From contig NZ_CP076620.1 of assembly GCF_020911725.1 (NCBI RefSeq), positions 1,988,501 through 2,052,500 on the forward strand: a stretch of 64,000 bases of DNA, read 5' to 3'. Numbering within the stretch: the first letter of the stretch is position 1; each line of letters begins with the position of its first letter. This document shows, piece by piece, positions 44,359-53,758 of the stretch. The position numbers and the translations under genes are program-made. The notes beneath the pieces are model-generated. The model made no database searches. It was not told where the DNA came from and worked only from the letters and a program-made list of their open reading frames with translations. The DNA comes from Clostridium cadaveris. GTDB lineage: Bacteria; Bacillota; Clostridia; Clostridiales; Clostridiaceae.

Positions 44359-45158
44359 TATAAATCCCAGCCTCCTTCTATATTTTCATTAGAATCAGCA
44401 CCTACCGCTGCTGGTTCTACATGTCCTTCCTTCTTCTTATTAGTCATTATTAAATCGTAAATTCCTGCGAAACAAGCACCAATTAAGGCTAATGCTAATG
44501 TAGGAAGATTTAGGTATGTTGTTAATGTAAAACCTAGTATTAAGAACATCCACATATTTTTCTTGAGCATCATAGTTAAGAGCATTGCTATACCTACAGC
44601 TGGAATAGCCTTTGAAGCTACTGTTAACCCAGTCATTACGCTGGCAGGTATTGCAGCCATAATCGAATCGATTACACTTGCCCCTAAAAATACAGCTATG
44701 AATGTTGGTAGTGCTCTGCTTAAAAAGATTAAAAATGCTCCTATATATTGAAGTTTATCTATTTTGTCAAAGTCACCGGTTTCAGCAATCTTATCAGCCT
44801 TATGAACTAAAGAAATACTTATAGTCTTGCATAGCATATCTAATTGTTGTACTAATAAAGAAACTGGAATTGCCACTGCTACTCCTGTTGCTACTCCGCC
44901 ACCTGACAAAATACCTATTGCTACGCCTACAACTGATCCTGAAATTACATCTGGTGGTACATAGGAACCAACATTATTAACTCCAAGCCACATAAGTTCC
45001 AATGTAGCTCCAATTATAAGTCCTTGTGTTAAATCACCTAAAATAAGTCCTGTTACTACACCTGCAAGTAATGGTTTTCTAAAGCCTAAATGTGGTCCAT
45101 ACTGATCCCATGCACATATGCCAGCCCAAGCAGCAACTAATAATGCTTTGATTAACAT
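44358..45158 (-). CDS. mannose-family PTS, IIC component
   Basis: 266 residues, about seven membrane helices: AGVVTGLILGDLTQGLIIGA, LELMWLGVNNVGSYVPPDVI and GVAIGILSGGGVATGVAVAI. These are the hallmarks of IIC-Man/Sor/Aga. The C-terminus is a soluble Lys/Glu-rich tail. It forms the sugar translocator with IID. Confidence 0.93.
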   Translation of the reverse strand: MLIKALLVAAWAGICAWDQYGPHLGFRKPLLAGVVTGLILGDLTQGLIIGATLELMWLGVNNVGSYVPPDVISGSVVGVAIGILSGGGVATGVAVAIPVSLLVQQLDMLCKTISISLVHKADKIAETGDFDKIDKLQYIGAFLIFLSRALPTFIAVFLGASVIDSIMAAIPASVMTGLTVASKAIPAVGIAMLLTMMLKKNMWMFLILGFTLTTYLNLPTLALALIGACFAGIYDLIMTNKKKEGHVEPAAVGADSNENIEGGWDL

Positions 45159-45193
45159 AATAACCTCTCCTTTTTATAAAATTTATTAATCCT

Positions 45194-45664
45194 TTAAATT
45201 ATATCTTTCATGTATATTACGTCATCTTTAGGTACCATTTGAATAAAGACTTCAATGCCTTTATTTATAAGTTCTTTAAATGCTTTTTCTTCCTCTGCTG
45301 TTACTGAAATTGATTTTGTAAGCCTCTTTCTACTTTCGTTATATCTCATGCCTCCTGCGTTTACCTTGTCTATATGCAATCCTCCATTTACTACTCTTAA
45401 TACATCTGTTGATGTAGTAAATAAAAGTAATGTATCCTTCTTTATTGGATTTTTCTTTATAACTTCTATAAATTGCTCTACCCCAAAAACTAAAACTCTG
45501 ACACCTGCTGGTGCTGCAAGTCCTACAACTGATTTTTGCACTGGATCCTTGCTTACCTTGTCATTAATTATTAAAACTTGCTCCACCCCATAATCACCAA
45601 TCCAAGTTGAGCAAACTTGTCCATGAATTAATCTGTCATCGATTCTTACTAATTTAATCCCCAT
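45194..45664 (-). CDS. mannose-family PTS, IIB component
   Basis: 156 residues. VRIDDRLIHGQVCSTW near 6-21 carries the phosphorylated histidine (H15). VLIINDKVSKDPVQKS and MRYNESRKRLTKSISVT are typical. It takes phosphate from IIA and passes it to the incoming sugar. It lies 20 bases below IIA. Confidence 0.93.
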   Translation of the reverse strand: MGIKLVRIDDRLIHGQVCSTWIGDYGVEQVLIINDKVSKDPVQKSVVGLAAPAGVRVLVFGVEQFIEVIKKNPIKKDTLLLFTTSTDVLRVVNGGLHIDKVNAGGMRYNESRKRLTKSISVTAEEEKAFKELINKGIEVFIQMVPKDDVIYMKDII

Positions 45665-45684
45665 ATTTATAACCTCCTAAAATT

Positions 45685-46116
45685 TTATAAGCTTAATTCT
45701 TCCTCTGTTTTTTGTGATGATAGTTTATCATTTATGTTTATAAAGGCATTTTTATAAACTTCCTCTAATTTATCTTTAATTTCTTCTGTTGGCAGCTCCC
45801 TGTTTAGTAATAGTTCTAATAATACTGGAAGATTAAATCCTGTATAAACCGTTATATCACATCCATCTAATATCATTCTTGATCCAGCATTACATGGGGT
45901 ACCTCCAAATATATCTGCCAAAACAATTACTTCTCTTTCATCTTTTAATTTTTTATAAGCATCTCTAATCTCTGACAAAACATTTTCTAGATCCTTATCA
46001 TCCGTCACTGAGATTATTTTATAATTTTCCTGCTTTCCCACAATCATTTCTGCGCTTTTCATGGCATATTCTGCAAAATGTCCATGACTTATCAATATGA
46101 TTCCTATTTCTTTCAT
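45685..46116 (-). CDS. mannose-family PTS, IIA component
   Basis: 143 residues. GIILISHGHFAEYAMKSAEM holds the active histidine near position 10-12. VLADIFGGTPCNAGSRMI near 72-89 is the family glycine loop. It accepts phosphate from HPr. It is the first gene of the sigma-54-driven operon and starts 34 bases below the -12 element. Confidence 0.93.
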   Translation of the reverse strand: MKEIGIILISHGHFAEYAMKSAEMIVGKQENYKIISVTDDKDLENVLSEIRDAYKKLKDEREVIVLADIFGGTPCNAGSRMILDGCDITVYTGFNLPVLLELLLNRELPTEEIKDKLEEVYKNAFININDKLSSQKTEEELSL

Positions 46117-46149
46117 CTGTCCATTCCCTCCTTACATACTTATTTTAAG

Positions 46150-46166
46150 AGCAATTGTTGTGCCAA
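46150..46166 (-). promoter_or_regulatory. sigma-54 (-24/-12) promoter of the PTS-sulfatase operon
   Basis: TTGGCAC-AACAA-TTGCT on the minus strand, matching the sigma-54 consensus TGGCAC-N5-TTGCW at every fixed position. It faces the IIA gene. The LevR-type activator encoded divergently (47503-50346) is the expected partner. Confidence 0.93.
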
Positions 46167-46208
46167 AATCAGTATCATCAGTATTTATAACGTTTTCATA
46201 AAGTCCTA

Positions 46209-46275
46209 ATACTCTTTGATACTCTTTTAAATTCTATGATACTATTAAATTAATACTCTTCATTTGAAAGAGTAT
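46209..46275. promoter_or_regulatory. repeated ATACTCTT sites, probable activator binding region
   Basis: ATACTCTT occurs at 46209-46216, 46219-46226 and 46253-46260, and inverted (AAGAGTAT) at 46268-46275. The last two form an inverted repeat with a 7-base spacer. They lie 40-110 bases above the -24 element, a usual upstream-activator position for LevR-type proteins. Confidence 0.6.
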
Positions 46276-46306
46276 TTTGTAAATTCTGTCTATATATTAA
46301 TTTCCC

Positions 46307-46335
46307 TTGTAAAATATAGAAAATAAACTTATCAT
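46307..46335 (+). promoter_or_regulatory. putative sigma-A promoter for the sulfatase activator and regulator genes
   Basis: TTGTAA, 17 bases, TATCAT on the plus strand, about 35 bases above the ATG of the radical-SAM gene. Both elements match at four or five of six positions. Confidence 0.5.
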
Positions 46336-46374
46336 AGATTATGAAATCGCTTTATTAAAATTGGGGGGAATCAA

Positions 46375-47502
46375 ATGAAAAAAAATTTAAGTCTCATGAT
46401 AAAACCATCATCAAGCAAATGTAATTTAAAATGTACATACTGTTTTTATCACTCTATTGCTGATGCAAGAGATATAAAGGATTATGGTTTTATGCCGCTT
46501 TCTACTCTAAAAGAAATAATTATTAAATCAGATGATTACTGTAATGGCGGATATTGTTCTATAGGTTTTCAAGGTGGTGAATCCACTCTGATTGGCTTAA
46601 ACTTCTATAGAGAACTTGTAAAATATACTCAAAATCTTGAAAATGGCACAATATTCTCATTTTCAATACAAACCAACGGTACTACTCTTGATGATGAATG
46701 GGGAGAATTTTTAAAAGAGAATAACTTTCTTGTAGGAATATCTCTCGACGGAAATAAAGATATACATAATTTGAACAGAGTTGATCTGAAAAATGATGGA
46801 ACCTTTAATAAAGTCACTAAAGGTATTGATATATTAAAAAAGCATAAGGTTGAATTTAATATACTTACAGTTGTAACATCTACATTGTGTAAAAAAATCG
46901 AAAGTGTTTATAAGTTTTATAAGAAAAATGATTATAGATATCTTCAGTTTATTCCTTGTCTCGAACCTTTGGAAAATACATCTATGACATTAAAAAAGTA
47001 TTCCATCACTCCAGAAGAATACGGAAAATTTCTTATTAAACTTTTTGATTTATGGTATAGGGATGCACTGAACAATGATTATGTAAGTATAAGATTATTT
47101 GATAATATTCTAGGTTTATTTTTTAATCATGAGTATGAAGCTTGTGATATGAAAGGAGTATGCTCTTGTCAACATATTATTGAAAGTGATGGCTCAATAT
47201 ATCCATGTGATTTCTATACCTATGAAACATATAAAGTTGGAAATATACTTAAAGACTCTTTTGAGGACATTCACAAGAATCCAAATACCATTACCTTCTT
47301 AGAATCTTCAAAAAATGCAAATTCTAAATGTATCTCCTGTAGATATTTTTCAATTTGCAGAGGTGGCTGTAGACGTCATCGTGAAAATCAAGAAAATAGT
47401 CTTAATTATTTCTGTGAATCTTACTATGACTTTTACTCATATTCACTTGATAAATTTAGACATCTTGCAATTATTACACAAAACTCTTTTTTAGGGAGGT
47501 AG
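46375..47502 (+). CDS. anaerobic sulfatase-maturating enzyme (radical SAM, SPASM)
   Basis: 375 residues. The radical SAM cluster is C16-x3-C20-x2-C23 (KCNLKCTYCFY), followed by GFQGGESTLIGLNFYRELV and ISLDGNKDIHNLNR. The C-terminal SPASM domain has cysteines at ACDMKGVCSCQH, YPCDFYT and CISCRYFSICRGGCRRHREN for two auxiliary clusters. It converts the sulfatase active-site Cys (Cys50 of the 41940-43418 product) to formylglycine without oxygen. GGGGGG precedes the ATG. Its TAG stop is directly followed by the levR-like ATG. Confidence 0.92.
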   Translation: MKKNLSLMIKPSSSKCNLKCTYCFYHSIADARDIKDYGFMPLSTLKEIIIKSDDYCNGGYCSIGFQGGESTLIGLNFYRELVKYTQNLENGTIFSFSIQTNGTTLDDEWGEFLKENNFLVGISLDGNKDIHNLNRVDLKNDGTFNKVTKGIDILKKHKVEFNILTVVTSTLCKKIESVYKFYKKNDYRYLQFIPCLEPLENTSMTLKKYSITPEEYGKFLIKLFDLWYRDALNNDYVSIRLFDNILGLFFNHEYEACDMKGVCSCQHIIESDGSIYPCDFYTYETYKVGNILKDSFEDIHKNPNTITFLESSKNANSKCISCRYFSICRGGCRRHRENQENSLNYFCESYYDFYSYSLDKFRHLAIITQNSFLGR

Positions 47503-50346
47503 ATGGAATTGTTAAGAATTGACCTTGTGAAAAATTACATAAAAAATTTTTGTAAAAACTTATCCGTTACTCAAATTCAAAGAAATCCATCCATAGGTGT
47601 ATCTTCCTTGGACATAGTTGAAAACCTTAACATACTTAGAAACAATGCTTCTGCAGATTTGAATAAACTTTACAAAAATGGCTTTCTTATTAAAATTAAA
47701 GGAAAACCTACAAAGTATTTTGATAAGGATTATTTTGAAGAATTATTTCATGTGTTTTTAGGCGATGAATCTATTGAATGTTATTCTCTAGAGGATTTAA
47801 TCCCTAGGACAAACTCCTCAAATGATGTTGAAGAAGTTATCACCATAAACAACTTAGACCCTTTTAATAAATTGATAGGTTTTAACCATAGTCTTTCTGG
47901 AATAGTAAAACTAGCAAAATCATCAATCCTTTATCCTAATGGTCTTCATACAATACTTCTCGGTGAGTCAGGTGTTGGTAAAAGCCTATTCGCTGAAATC
48001 ATGTACGAGTATGGCGTTCAAAATAATGTTTTTAGTAAGAATTCTTCTTTTGTTGTTTTCAACTGCGCTGATTATGCAAATAACTCAAATCTTCTTGTTT
48101 CTCAGCTCTTTGGTTCAGTAAAAGGTGCCTATACAGGAGCTGATAGTGATAAAAAGGGCCTTATAGAAGAAGCCGATGGAGGTGTTTTATTTTTAGATGA
48201 AATTCATCGTCTTCCACCAGAAGGTCAAGAAATGCTTTTCTTATATATTGATAAAAAGAAGTTTAGAAGGCTTGGTGAAACCAGTTCTGAAAGAACAGCT
48301 AAGGTTCTTATAATCGCAGCTACAACAGAAAATCCTAGTTCCATGCTGCTCACTACATTTTTAAGAAGAATACCATCATCTATAAGGATTCCAAGCTTAG
48401 GAGAACGTACTCTTAGCGAAAGACTTATGCTTGTAACAAACTTATACAGTATGGAATCAAAGAAAATTAATATGCCTATCCACGTTGATAAAGATTGTTT
48501 ATCTGATTTAATGCTGTATAATCCTCATGGGAATATAGGTCAGTTAGCAAGTGATATTCAATTGTCAGTTGCACGCTCTTATTTAGATAGCAGGATTAAT
48601 AATTTAGATAAAGTAACCATAACAAAAGATGCTCTACCTCCTTATACAAATAACACCCTATCTAATATTGATATATCCACTAGACAGAAGGTTGAGCTTC
48701 TTTTAGATAAAGATGAATACAAGTTTTTGCCTGGAAGTCAAGTGATTAAAACTCCTTCTATAGACACTTATGATTTCGTAAAATTTTATAATAATCAGCT
48801 TAATATATTAGGCGAGGATAACATAGATATTAAAAAAGTTTTCTCAGATTATACTCAATTAATTGCCAAAAACTTTACAATGCAGAAGATGTATCCAGAT
48901 TTTTTAGATGATGAGACTTCAGAAATAATATCTACTTTATCTGATATGTTATATGAAGATTTAAACCTTATAATTGACAGGAGTTCATATACAGCACTAG
49001 CTTTGTACCTGAAAAACTTAAAAGATTATACTTCGGATAACAGGAAAGTTAGTAAAACTACAGATTTATTGGACATACCTTTAGAGATACAATCAGTATG
49101 TAAAAAAGTAATAAAAACACTTGAGGTTAAATTTAATATATACTGTCCATCTCAGGAACTTAATAATCTTATGATTATAATAGATTCGTTGAAATCAAAG
49201 GAAACCTTTGACTCTGTTGGAATTATGATAGCTGCCCATGGTGAATCTTTGGCTAGCAATATAGCAGCTGTTGCTAACGAACTTTTAAGCATCAATTTTG
49301 CGTTAGCTGTAGACATGCCTCTTACTGAAGATGCAGGTAAAATATTACCTGTATTTTTAGAAAAATTAAAACCTGGCACCTTTAAAAGGGGTCTAATTCT
49401 CTTTGCAGATATGGGTTCATTAACAAATCTTGATGAATTTATAAAAGACAAAACCGGCATAAATGTTGTTACAGTTAATTCAACAAACATATTATTAGTC
49501 ATTGAAGCTATTAGAAAATCTATATTCTTAAAAAATGACATAGATGATATACTTCATGATTTAATATCACTAAACAATAAACTTGCATATAATTTTAATA
49601 AAAAGATAGAAACTCATCTCTCTATAAACAAAAAAAGAGTTATTTATACTGTGTGTAATTCAGGTGAAGGGGTTGCCCATTATCTCCACGAAAATCTTAC
49701 TGACATATTAAAAAATAATAATATATATGATATTGACATCATTCCTCTAAATCTAGAAAGCAAAACTCAGCTTAGAGAAATAATACATCAAACGTCATTA
49801 GATAAGAAAACCTTAGCAGTTGTAGGAAGTGTTGATCCTGGTACTGATGACATTCCTTTTATATCATTAGAAGAGATTGTATTGCATAATGGTGTTAATA
49901 AACTTTTGTCATTAATAGGTATAAAAGAGACATCTTTTGATAATAAACTTGTAAAAAGTCTCACTAAAGATATAACAATAAATATCACTTGTGATGCTGT
50001 AGATAAATATCTTACGATTTTCTCAGCCTATAAAATTAAATCTATTATCTTTAATTTTATCAACGTAATTGAAGACAGTTTAAAAATAACTATGACAAAC
50101 TCAAGCATAACAAAAATATTTATTCATCTGTCTTGTGCTGTAGAAAGAATCCTTCTTAAAGACTTTGTCTTAACTCCTCAAGAAGAGATGTCAACCTATG
50201 TAGTTGTAAATGAAAAATATATAGCTGCCACCAATAAAGCTCTTGAAACATTGACTAACACTTTGAATATAACAGTGCCAACAAACGAATTATACTACAT
50301 ATGCGAAATAGTAAAAGATGCTTACAAGCAGGCTTCATCTAATTAA
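47503..50346 (+). CDS. LevR-type sigma-54-dependent activator with PRD and EIIA domains
   Basis: 947 residues. A winged-helix N-terminus (about 1-80) is followed by an AAA+ sigma-54-interacting domain at about 120-360. That domain has Walker A LLGESGVGKSLFAE, the sigma-54 contact loop GAYTGA and Walker B GVLFLDEIHRL. A PRD follows (about 430-520), then an EIIA-Man-like domain with GIMIAAHGESLASN near 575, an EIIB-like segment and a second PRD at the end. PTS phosphorylation of these modules should sense the sugar. It should activate the promoter at 46150-46166. It is the second gene of a two-gene unit. Confidence 0.92.
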   Translation: MELLRIDLVKNYIKNFCKNLSVTQIQRNPSIGVSSLDIVENLNILRNNASADLNKLYKNGFLIKIKGKPTKYFDKDYFEELFHVFLGDESIECYSLEDLIPRTNSSNDVEEVITINNLDPFNKLIGFNHSLSGIVKLAKSSILYPNGLHTILLGESGVGKSLFAEIMYEYGVQNNVFSKNSSFVVFNCADYANNSNLLVSQLFGSVKGAYTGADSDKKGLIEEADGGVLFLDEIHRLPPEGQEMLFLYIDKKKFRRLGETSSERTAKVLIIAATTENPSSMLLTTFLRRIPSSIRIPSLGERTLSERLMLVTNLYSMESKKINMPIHVDKDCLSDLMLYNPHGNIGQLASDIQLSVARSYLDSRINNLDKVTITKDALPPYTNNTLSNIDISTRQKVELLLDKDEYKFLPGSQVIKTPSIDTYDFVKFYNNQLNILGEDNIDIKKVFSDYTQLIAKNFTMQKMYPDFLDDETSEIISTLSDMLYEDLNLIIDRSSYTALALYLKNLKDYTSDNRKVSKTTDLLDIPLEIQSVCKKVIKTLEVKFNIYCPSQELNNLMIIIDSLKSKETFDSVGIMIAAHGESLASNIAAVANELLSINFALAVDMPLTEDAGKILPVFLEKLKPGTFKRGLILFADMGSLTNLDEFIKDKTGINVVTVNSTNILLVIEAIRKSIFLKNDIDDILHDLISLNNKLAYNFNKKIETHLSINKKRVIYTVCNSGEGVAHYLHENLTDILKNNNIYDIDIIPLNLESKTQLREIIHQTSLDKKTLAVVGSVDPGTDDIPFISLEEIVLHNGVNKLLSLIGIKETSFDNKLVKSLTKDITINITCDAVDKYLTIFSAYKIKSIIFNFINVIEDSLKITMTNSSITKIFIHLSCAVERILLKDFVLTPQEEMSTYVVVNEKYIAATNKALETLTNTLNITVPTNELYYICEIVKDAYKQASSN

Positions 50347-50387
50347 ATTACTTTTTCTTTTAAAAAACAGTATTATACTATGATAAA

Positions 50388-50432
50388 AAAGATGATGCAT
50401 AATCACTAAGATTTTTGCATCATCTTTGTTTT
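50388..50432. terminator. bidirectional terminator between activator gene and chromate transporter genes
   Basis: GATGATGCA, loop, TGCATCATC, flanked by A-run on the left and TTTGTTTTT on the right. It serves both convergent units. Confidence 0.85.
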
Positions 50433-50438
50433 TGTATA

Positions 50439-51002
50439 TTATATTAGTATATAAGTAATGCATCCTATTATTCCACAGCCAAACATCACAGCAATTGGAC
50501 TAGGTTTCCATTTTCTTAGTACAAATAGTGATAATAAAAATAGAATAACAGACACAGGGTTTAACGTTCCTATATCTATAGAAAATCCACTCTCCCCCCA
50601 AAAAGCTAAAATCAAAATTGATAGTCCTGCTGATGCAATAAGTGCTACAACTGCAGGTCTCAATCCATCAAGTACCCCTTGAATAATGGATAAGTTCTTA
50701 TATTTTTTATATAACCATGCAAGAGTCATTACAATAATACAAGATGGAATCACACATCCAATGGTGGCAATTAAAGCTCCTGAAAGTCCTGCAATTCTAG
50801 TTCCTACAAATGTGGAAGAGTTAATAGCAATAGGTCCAGGAGTCATTTCAGAAATTGTAATTAAATCAGTAAACTCTGTAATGTCTAACCATTGATGCAC
50901 ATCAACAACTTGATTTTGAATTAACGGCAAGGCAGCTAATCCTCCACCTATACTAAACAGACCTACTTGAAAAAAACTCCAAAATAATTCTATATATATC
51001 AT
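50439..51002 (-). CDS. chromate transporter family, short subunit (second of pair)
   Basis: 187 residues, six membrane helices. GLFSIGGGLAALPLIQNQVV near 13-32, SEMTPGPIAINSSTFVGTRI near 50-69 and LDGLRPAVVALIASAGL are the CHR (TC 2.A.51) signatures. Single-domain CHR proteins work as pairs of opposite topology. The start overlaps the partner stop by four bases. Chromate, sulfate or another anion could be the real substrate. Confidence 0.87.
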   Translation of the reverse strand: MIYIELFWSFFQVGLFSIGGGLAALPLIQNQVVDVHQWLDITEFTDLITISEMTPGPIAINSSTFVGTRIAGLSGALIATIGCVIPSCIIVMTLAWLYKKYKNLSIIQGVLDGLRPAVVALIASAGLSILILAFWGESGFSIDIGTLNPVSVILFLLSLFVLRKWKPSPIAVMFGCGIIGCITYILI

Positions 51003-51577
51003 GCTTTAATACTACTCCTTTCCTTTCTTTCGATCTGTATAACTCTTAATGCTCCTATAATTCCACAAACTAATATAATATACATTACATTTATCTTTAA
51101 GAAAAAAGTAGCTATAAATGCTCCTATCATAACTAAGATTGATATAATATTTCTATCTTTTATTATATTGCTTCCTAAATTTATAACAACATCAGTAATG
51201 ACTGCCGCTATACCAGCCTGCATTCCCTTCAAGACATAGTTTACTATTATATTGTAGCGAAATATTGTGTAAAACATAGAAATTATAGATAGTATAATTA
51301 AAGGCGGCATCACAGTGCCAAGTATTGAGACAATAGCCCCTATCCTTCCTGCTACATTATATCCCAAAAGAATTGAAGCATTTACAGCAACTGCTCCCGG
51401 TGACGATTGTGCTATAGCAGCAAGATTAAGCATTTCCTTCTCGTCTATCCATTTTAAATCATCCACAAATTTCTTTTTCATTAAAGGTATAATTACAAAG
51501 CCTCCTCCAAATGTAAATGCACTTAAATAAAATGTTGATATAAAAAGTTTTAAATATATTTTTCTTTTTTCATTCAT
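50999..51577 (-). CDS. chromate transporter family, short subunit (first of pair)
   Basis: 192 residues: FTFGGGFVIIPLMKKKFVDD near 21-40, AAIAQSSPGAVAVNASILLG and LKGMQAGIAAVITDVVINLG. Same CHR fold as the downstream partner, which it overlaps by four bases. GGGGGA precedes the ATG. It is divergent from a LysR-type regulator that probably controls the pair. Confidence 0.87.
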   Translation of the reverse strand: MNEKRKIYLKLFISTFYLSAFTFGGGFVIIPLMKKKFVDDLKWIDEKEMLNLAAIAQSSPGAVAVNASILLGYNVAGRIGAIVSILGTVMPPLIILSIISMFYTIFRYNIIVNYVLKGMQAGIAAVITDVVINLGSNIIKDRNIISILVMIGAFIATFFLKINVMYIILVCGIIGALRVIQIERKERSSIKA

Positions 51578-51687
51578 GGAAAGTTCCCCCTTTACTTCAA
51601 TATATAACTTGTACTGAAATAATGGAAATAGTATAATTATATAAAGTTTATAACATTTTTATTATGTATTTTCTATGGAGGGTATTT

Positions 51688-52572
51688 ATGACTTTACGAC
51701 ATCTAAAAATTTTTATAACCGTATGTGAAACTGGCAGTGTAACTTTGGCAGGTGAAAAACTATTTATTGCACAACCATCTATAAGCCTTGCTATATCAGA
51801 ACTAGAAAATTACTATGGGGTGAAACTGTTTGATAGAATTTCAAAAAGACTTCATATTACTGAAATTGGAAAACAATTTTTGCAATATGCAACTCATATA
51901 ATCGCCCTATTTGATGAAATGGAAAATACCATGAGAAATTGGGATGCAATTGGTACCCTTCGTATAGGGACAAGTATAACCATTGGAAATTATCTCTTGC
52001 CTAACTTTGTAGATGAATTTAAGATTACTCATCCTAAGATAAAAATCAATGCACTAATTGATAATTCTGAAACTATTGAAAATGCAGTTTTAAAAAATGA
52101 AATTGATATAGGTTTTATAGAAGGATTTGCTCATAACCCATTTATTGAGAGCAGACACTTCATGGATGATAACTTAGTGCTTATCTGCTCCCCTGACCAC
52201 CCTTTTGCTAAAAGAAAAACAATCAATATAAATGATTTGAAAAATGTAGATTTTATAATGCGAGAAAAGGGCAGCGCTGGTAGAGAAATATTTGATGATA
52301 TCTTAGATTTACACGGAGTTAAAGCCTCTATACTTTGGCAGAGCTCTAGTACTCAAGCTATTGTAAGGGCTGTAAGCCATAATATCGGCATATCCGTTCT
52401 ACCTTATCTTTTAATAAAAGATAGTTTAAAAAGAAATGAAATCTATGCTGTTAACATAGAAGGGGTTTCTTTGACAAGAAAATTTTCTATTATTTATCAC
52501 AAAAATAAATATCTTACTCAAAGTGCTAATGATTTTATTAATCTTGCCTATAAAAATAACAGCCAATACTAG
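51688..52572 (+). CDS. LysR-family transcriptional regulator
   Basis: 294 residues from ATG 51688 with GGAGGG seven bases upstream; an in-frame ATG at 51664 lies before this ribosome site. The winged HTH (3-62) reads LRHLKIFITVCETGSVTLAG, then FIAQPSISLAISELENYYG. The substrate-binding domain runs from 90 to 290 with TLRIGTSITIGNYLLPNFV. It is divergent from the chromate transporter pair, its likely target. The 110-base shared gap holds the palindrome TATAATTATA at 51632-51641. Confidence 0.92.
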   Translation: MTLRHLKIFITVCETGSVTLAGEKLFIAQPSISLAISELENYYGVKLFDRISKRLHITEIGKQFLQYATHIIALFDEMENTMRNWDAIGTLRIGTSITIGNYLLPNFVDEFKITHPKIKINALIDNSETIENAVLKNEIDIGFIEGFAHNPFIESRHFMDDNLVLICSPDHPFAKRKTININDLKNVDFIMREKGSAGREIFDDILDLHGVKASILWQSSSTQAIVRAVSHNIGISVLPYLLIKDSLKRNEIYAVNIEGVSLTRKFSIIYHKNKYLTQSANDFINLAYKNNSQY

Positions 52573-52600
52573 TTTCTCCAGTATTGGCTATCATTTTTAT
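52561..52600 (+). terminator. terminator of the lysR gene, overlapping its stop codon
   Basis: AGCCAATACT, 9-base loop, AGTATTGGCT, then ATCATTTTTAT. The left arm includes the last codons and the TAG stop. Confidence 0.85.
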
Positions 52601-52610
52601 ATAAGTTTTA

Positions 52611-53609
52611 TTAAGATGTAAGTTCTCTTTGTTCTAATGTTGTTTCAAGTACAAATTTATTAATAAATAATGCTAGAACTATACCCAAACATACATATGA
52701 TATTCTTTCAAAAATAGTTGTTAATGTTCCATTTACTAATGATACCGACGCTACAACTGAAGCTGTGACACAAATCATCTTATCTCGGTAGTTATTCGTA
52801 TATGTATCCATATATCCAGCTACTAAAACTATTAATGCTCTTAAGCTGTTATCATTTATAATAAGAAATAATACTACTACTATTAACGATCCTATTATTG
52901 TACCTTCTAATCTTTGCTTTGATCTTTCTTTGCAATGTTCTGAGTAAAATTCTGTTAAAGAAAATATTGTGTAAACAATCCATCTTCCCTGCTCTAATTC
53001 AAAATATCCCACTATAAAGGCAGCTATTGCAGCAACTACACCAACTCTTACTGCATATCTTGCTCTTATTGTATGTATTTCAACCATTTTTCCAAATACT
53101 TTTATTTCTTTATATACGTCATCTTTCTCTAAAGTCTCATTTAAATTATTATCATCTTTCTTTTTTCTATGTATTATAAGCTGAATTGCCATTATTAAAA
53201 TAGCACTAAATATAAGTCCTGCAATTCTTTTATAAAAATCTATACCACTTACTGGAGTATATAGCATAAATAAATACTGTAATCCAAATGGTACTATTAT
53301 ATTTTTATTTAAATTGTAGCTTAAGAAATATCCTATTCCGCCTAAAACTACAAAATTTAAAACTAATCCTAACCATATATTCGTATTAGCTATATAAGAA
53401 AAAAATCCTAAAATTACATTTAAAAATAATAATTTAATAAAATTAATCCCAGGTTTTCTTGTCAAGTCTTCGCTCATAAGTACTAGGATTGACATAATTA
53501 AAGTTACTCCAACCAACGTATTTGATTCTCCGAAAAATGTTTTAAATACTATTACAAAAGTTAAGATACCTATGAATAAAAGAGTATTTGATACCACTTT
53601 TTTAGTCAT
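52611..53609 (-). CDS. FUSC/aromatic-acid-exporter-like membrane protein
   Basis: 332 residues from ATG 53609 (GGAGGG upstream). Two sets of about five membrane helices flank a charged cytosolic loop (HRKKKDDNNLNETLEKDD near 160-177). The second half RYAVRVGVVAAIAAFIVGYF, then GRWIVYTIFSLTEFYSEHCK and RLEGTIIGSLIVVVLFLIIN, follows the FUSC/YccC-type pattern. Substrate unknown; export of an organic anion is typical of the family. It stands alone. Confidence 0.75.
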   Translation of the reverse strand: MTKKVVSNTLLFIGILTFVIVFKTFFGESNTLVGVTLIMSILVLMSEDLTRKPGINFIKLLFLNVILGFFSYIANTNIWLGLVLNFVVLGGIGYFLSYNLNKNIIVPFGLQYLFMLYTPVSGIDFYKRIAGLIFSAILIMAIQLIIHRKKKDDNNLNETLEKDDVYKEIKVFGKMVEIHTIRARYAVRVGVVAAIAAFIVGYFELEQGRWIVYTIFSLTEFYSEHCKERSKQRLEGTIIGSLIVVVLFLIINDNSLRALIVLVAGYMDTYTNNYRDKMICVTASVVASVSLVNGTLTTIFERISYVCLGIVLALFINKFVLETTLEQRELTS

Positions 53610-53758
53610 AAAATCCCTCCATTTTATTAGAATAATCAATAATTATATCATAATGTGACTTTTTTATCAATTCATATTGACTAGCCATTTTTTAAGAATA
53701 TATTATAATTATCTTTATAACACTAATACTAATTATATATTTGTAGGAGGCTTAAATC

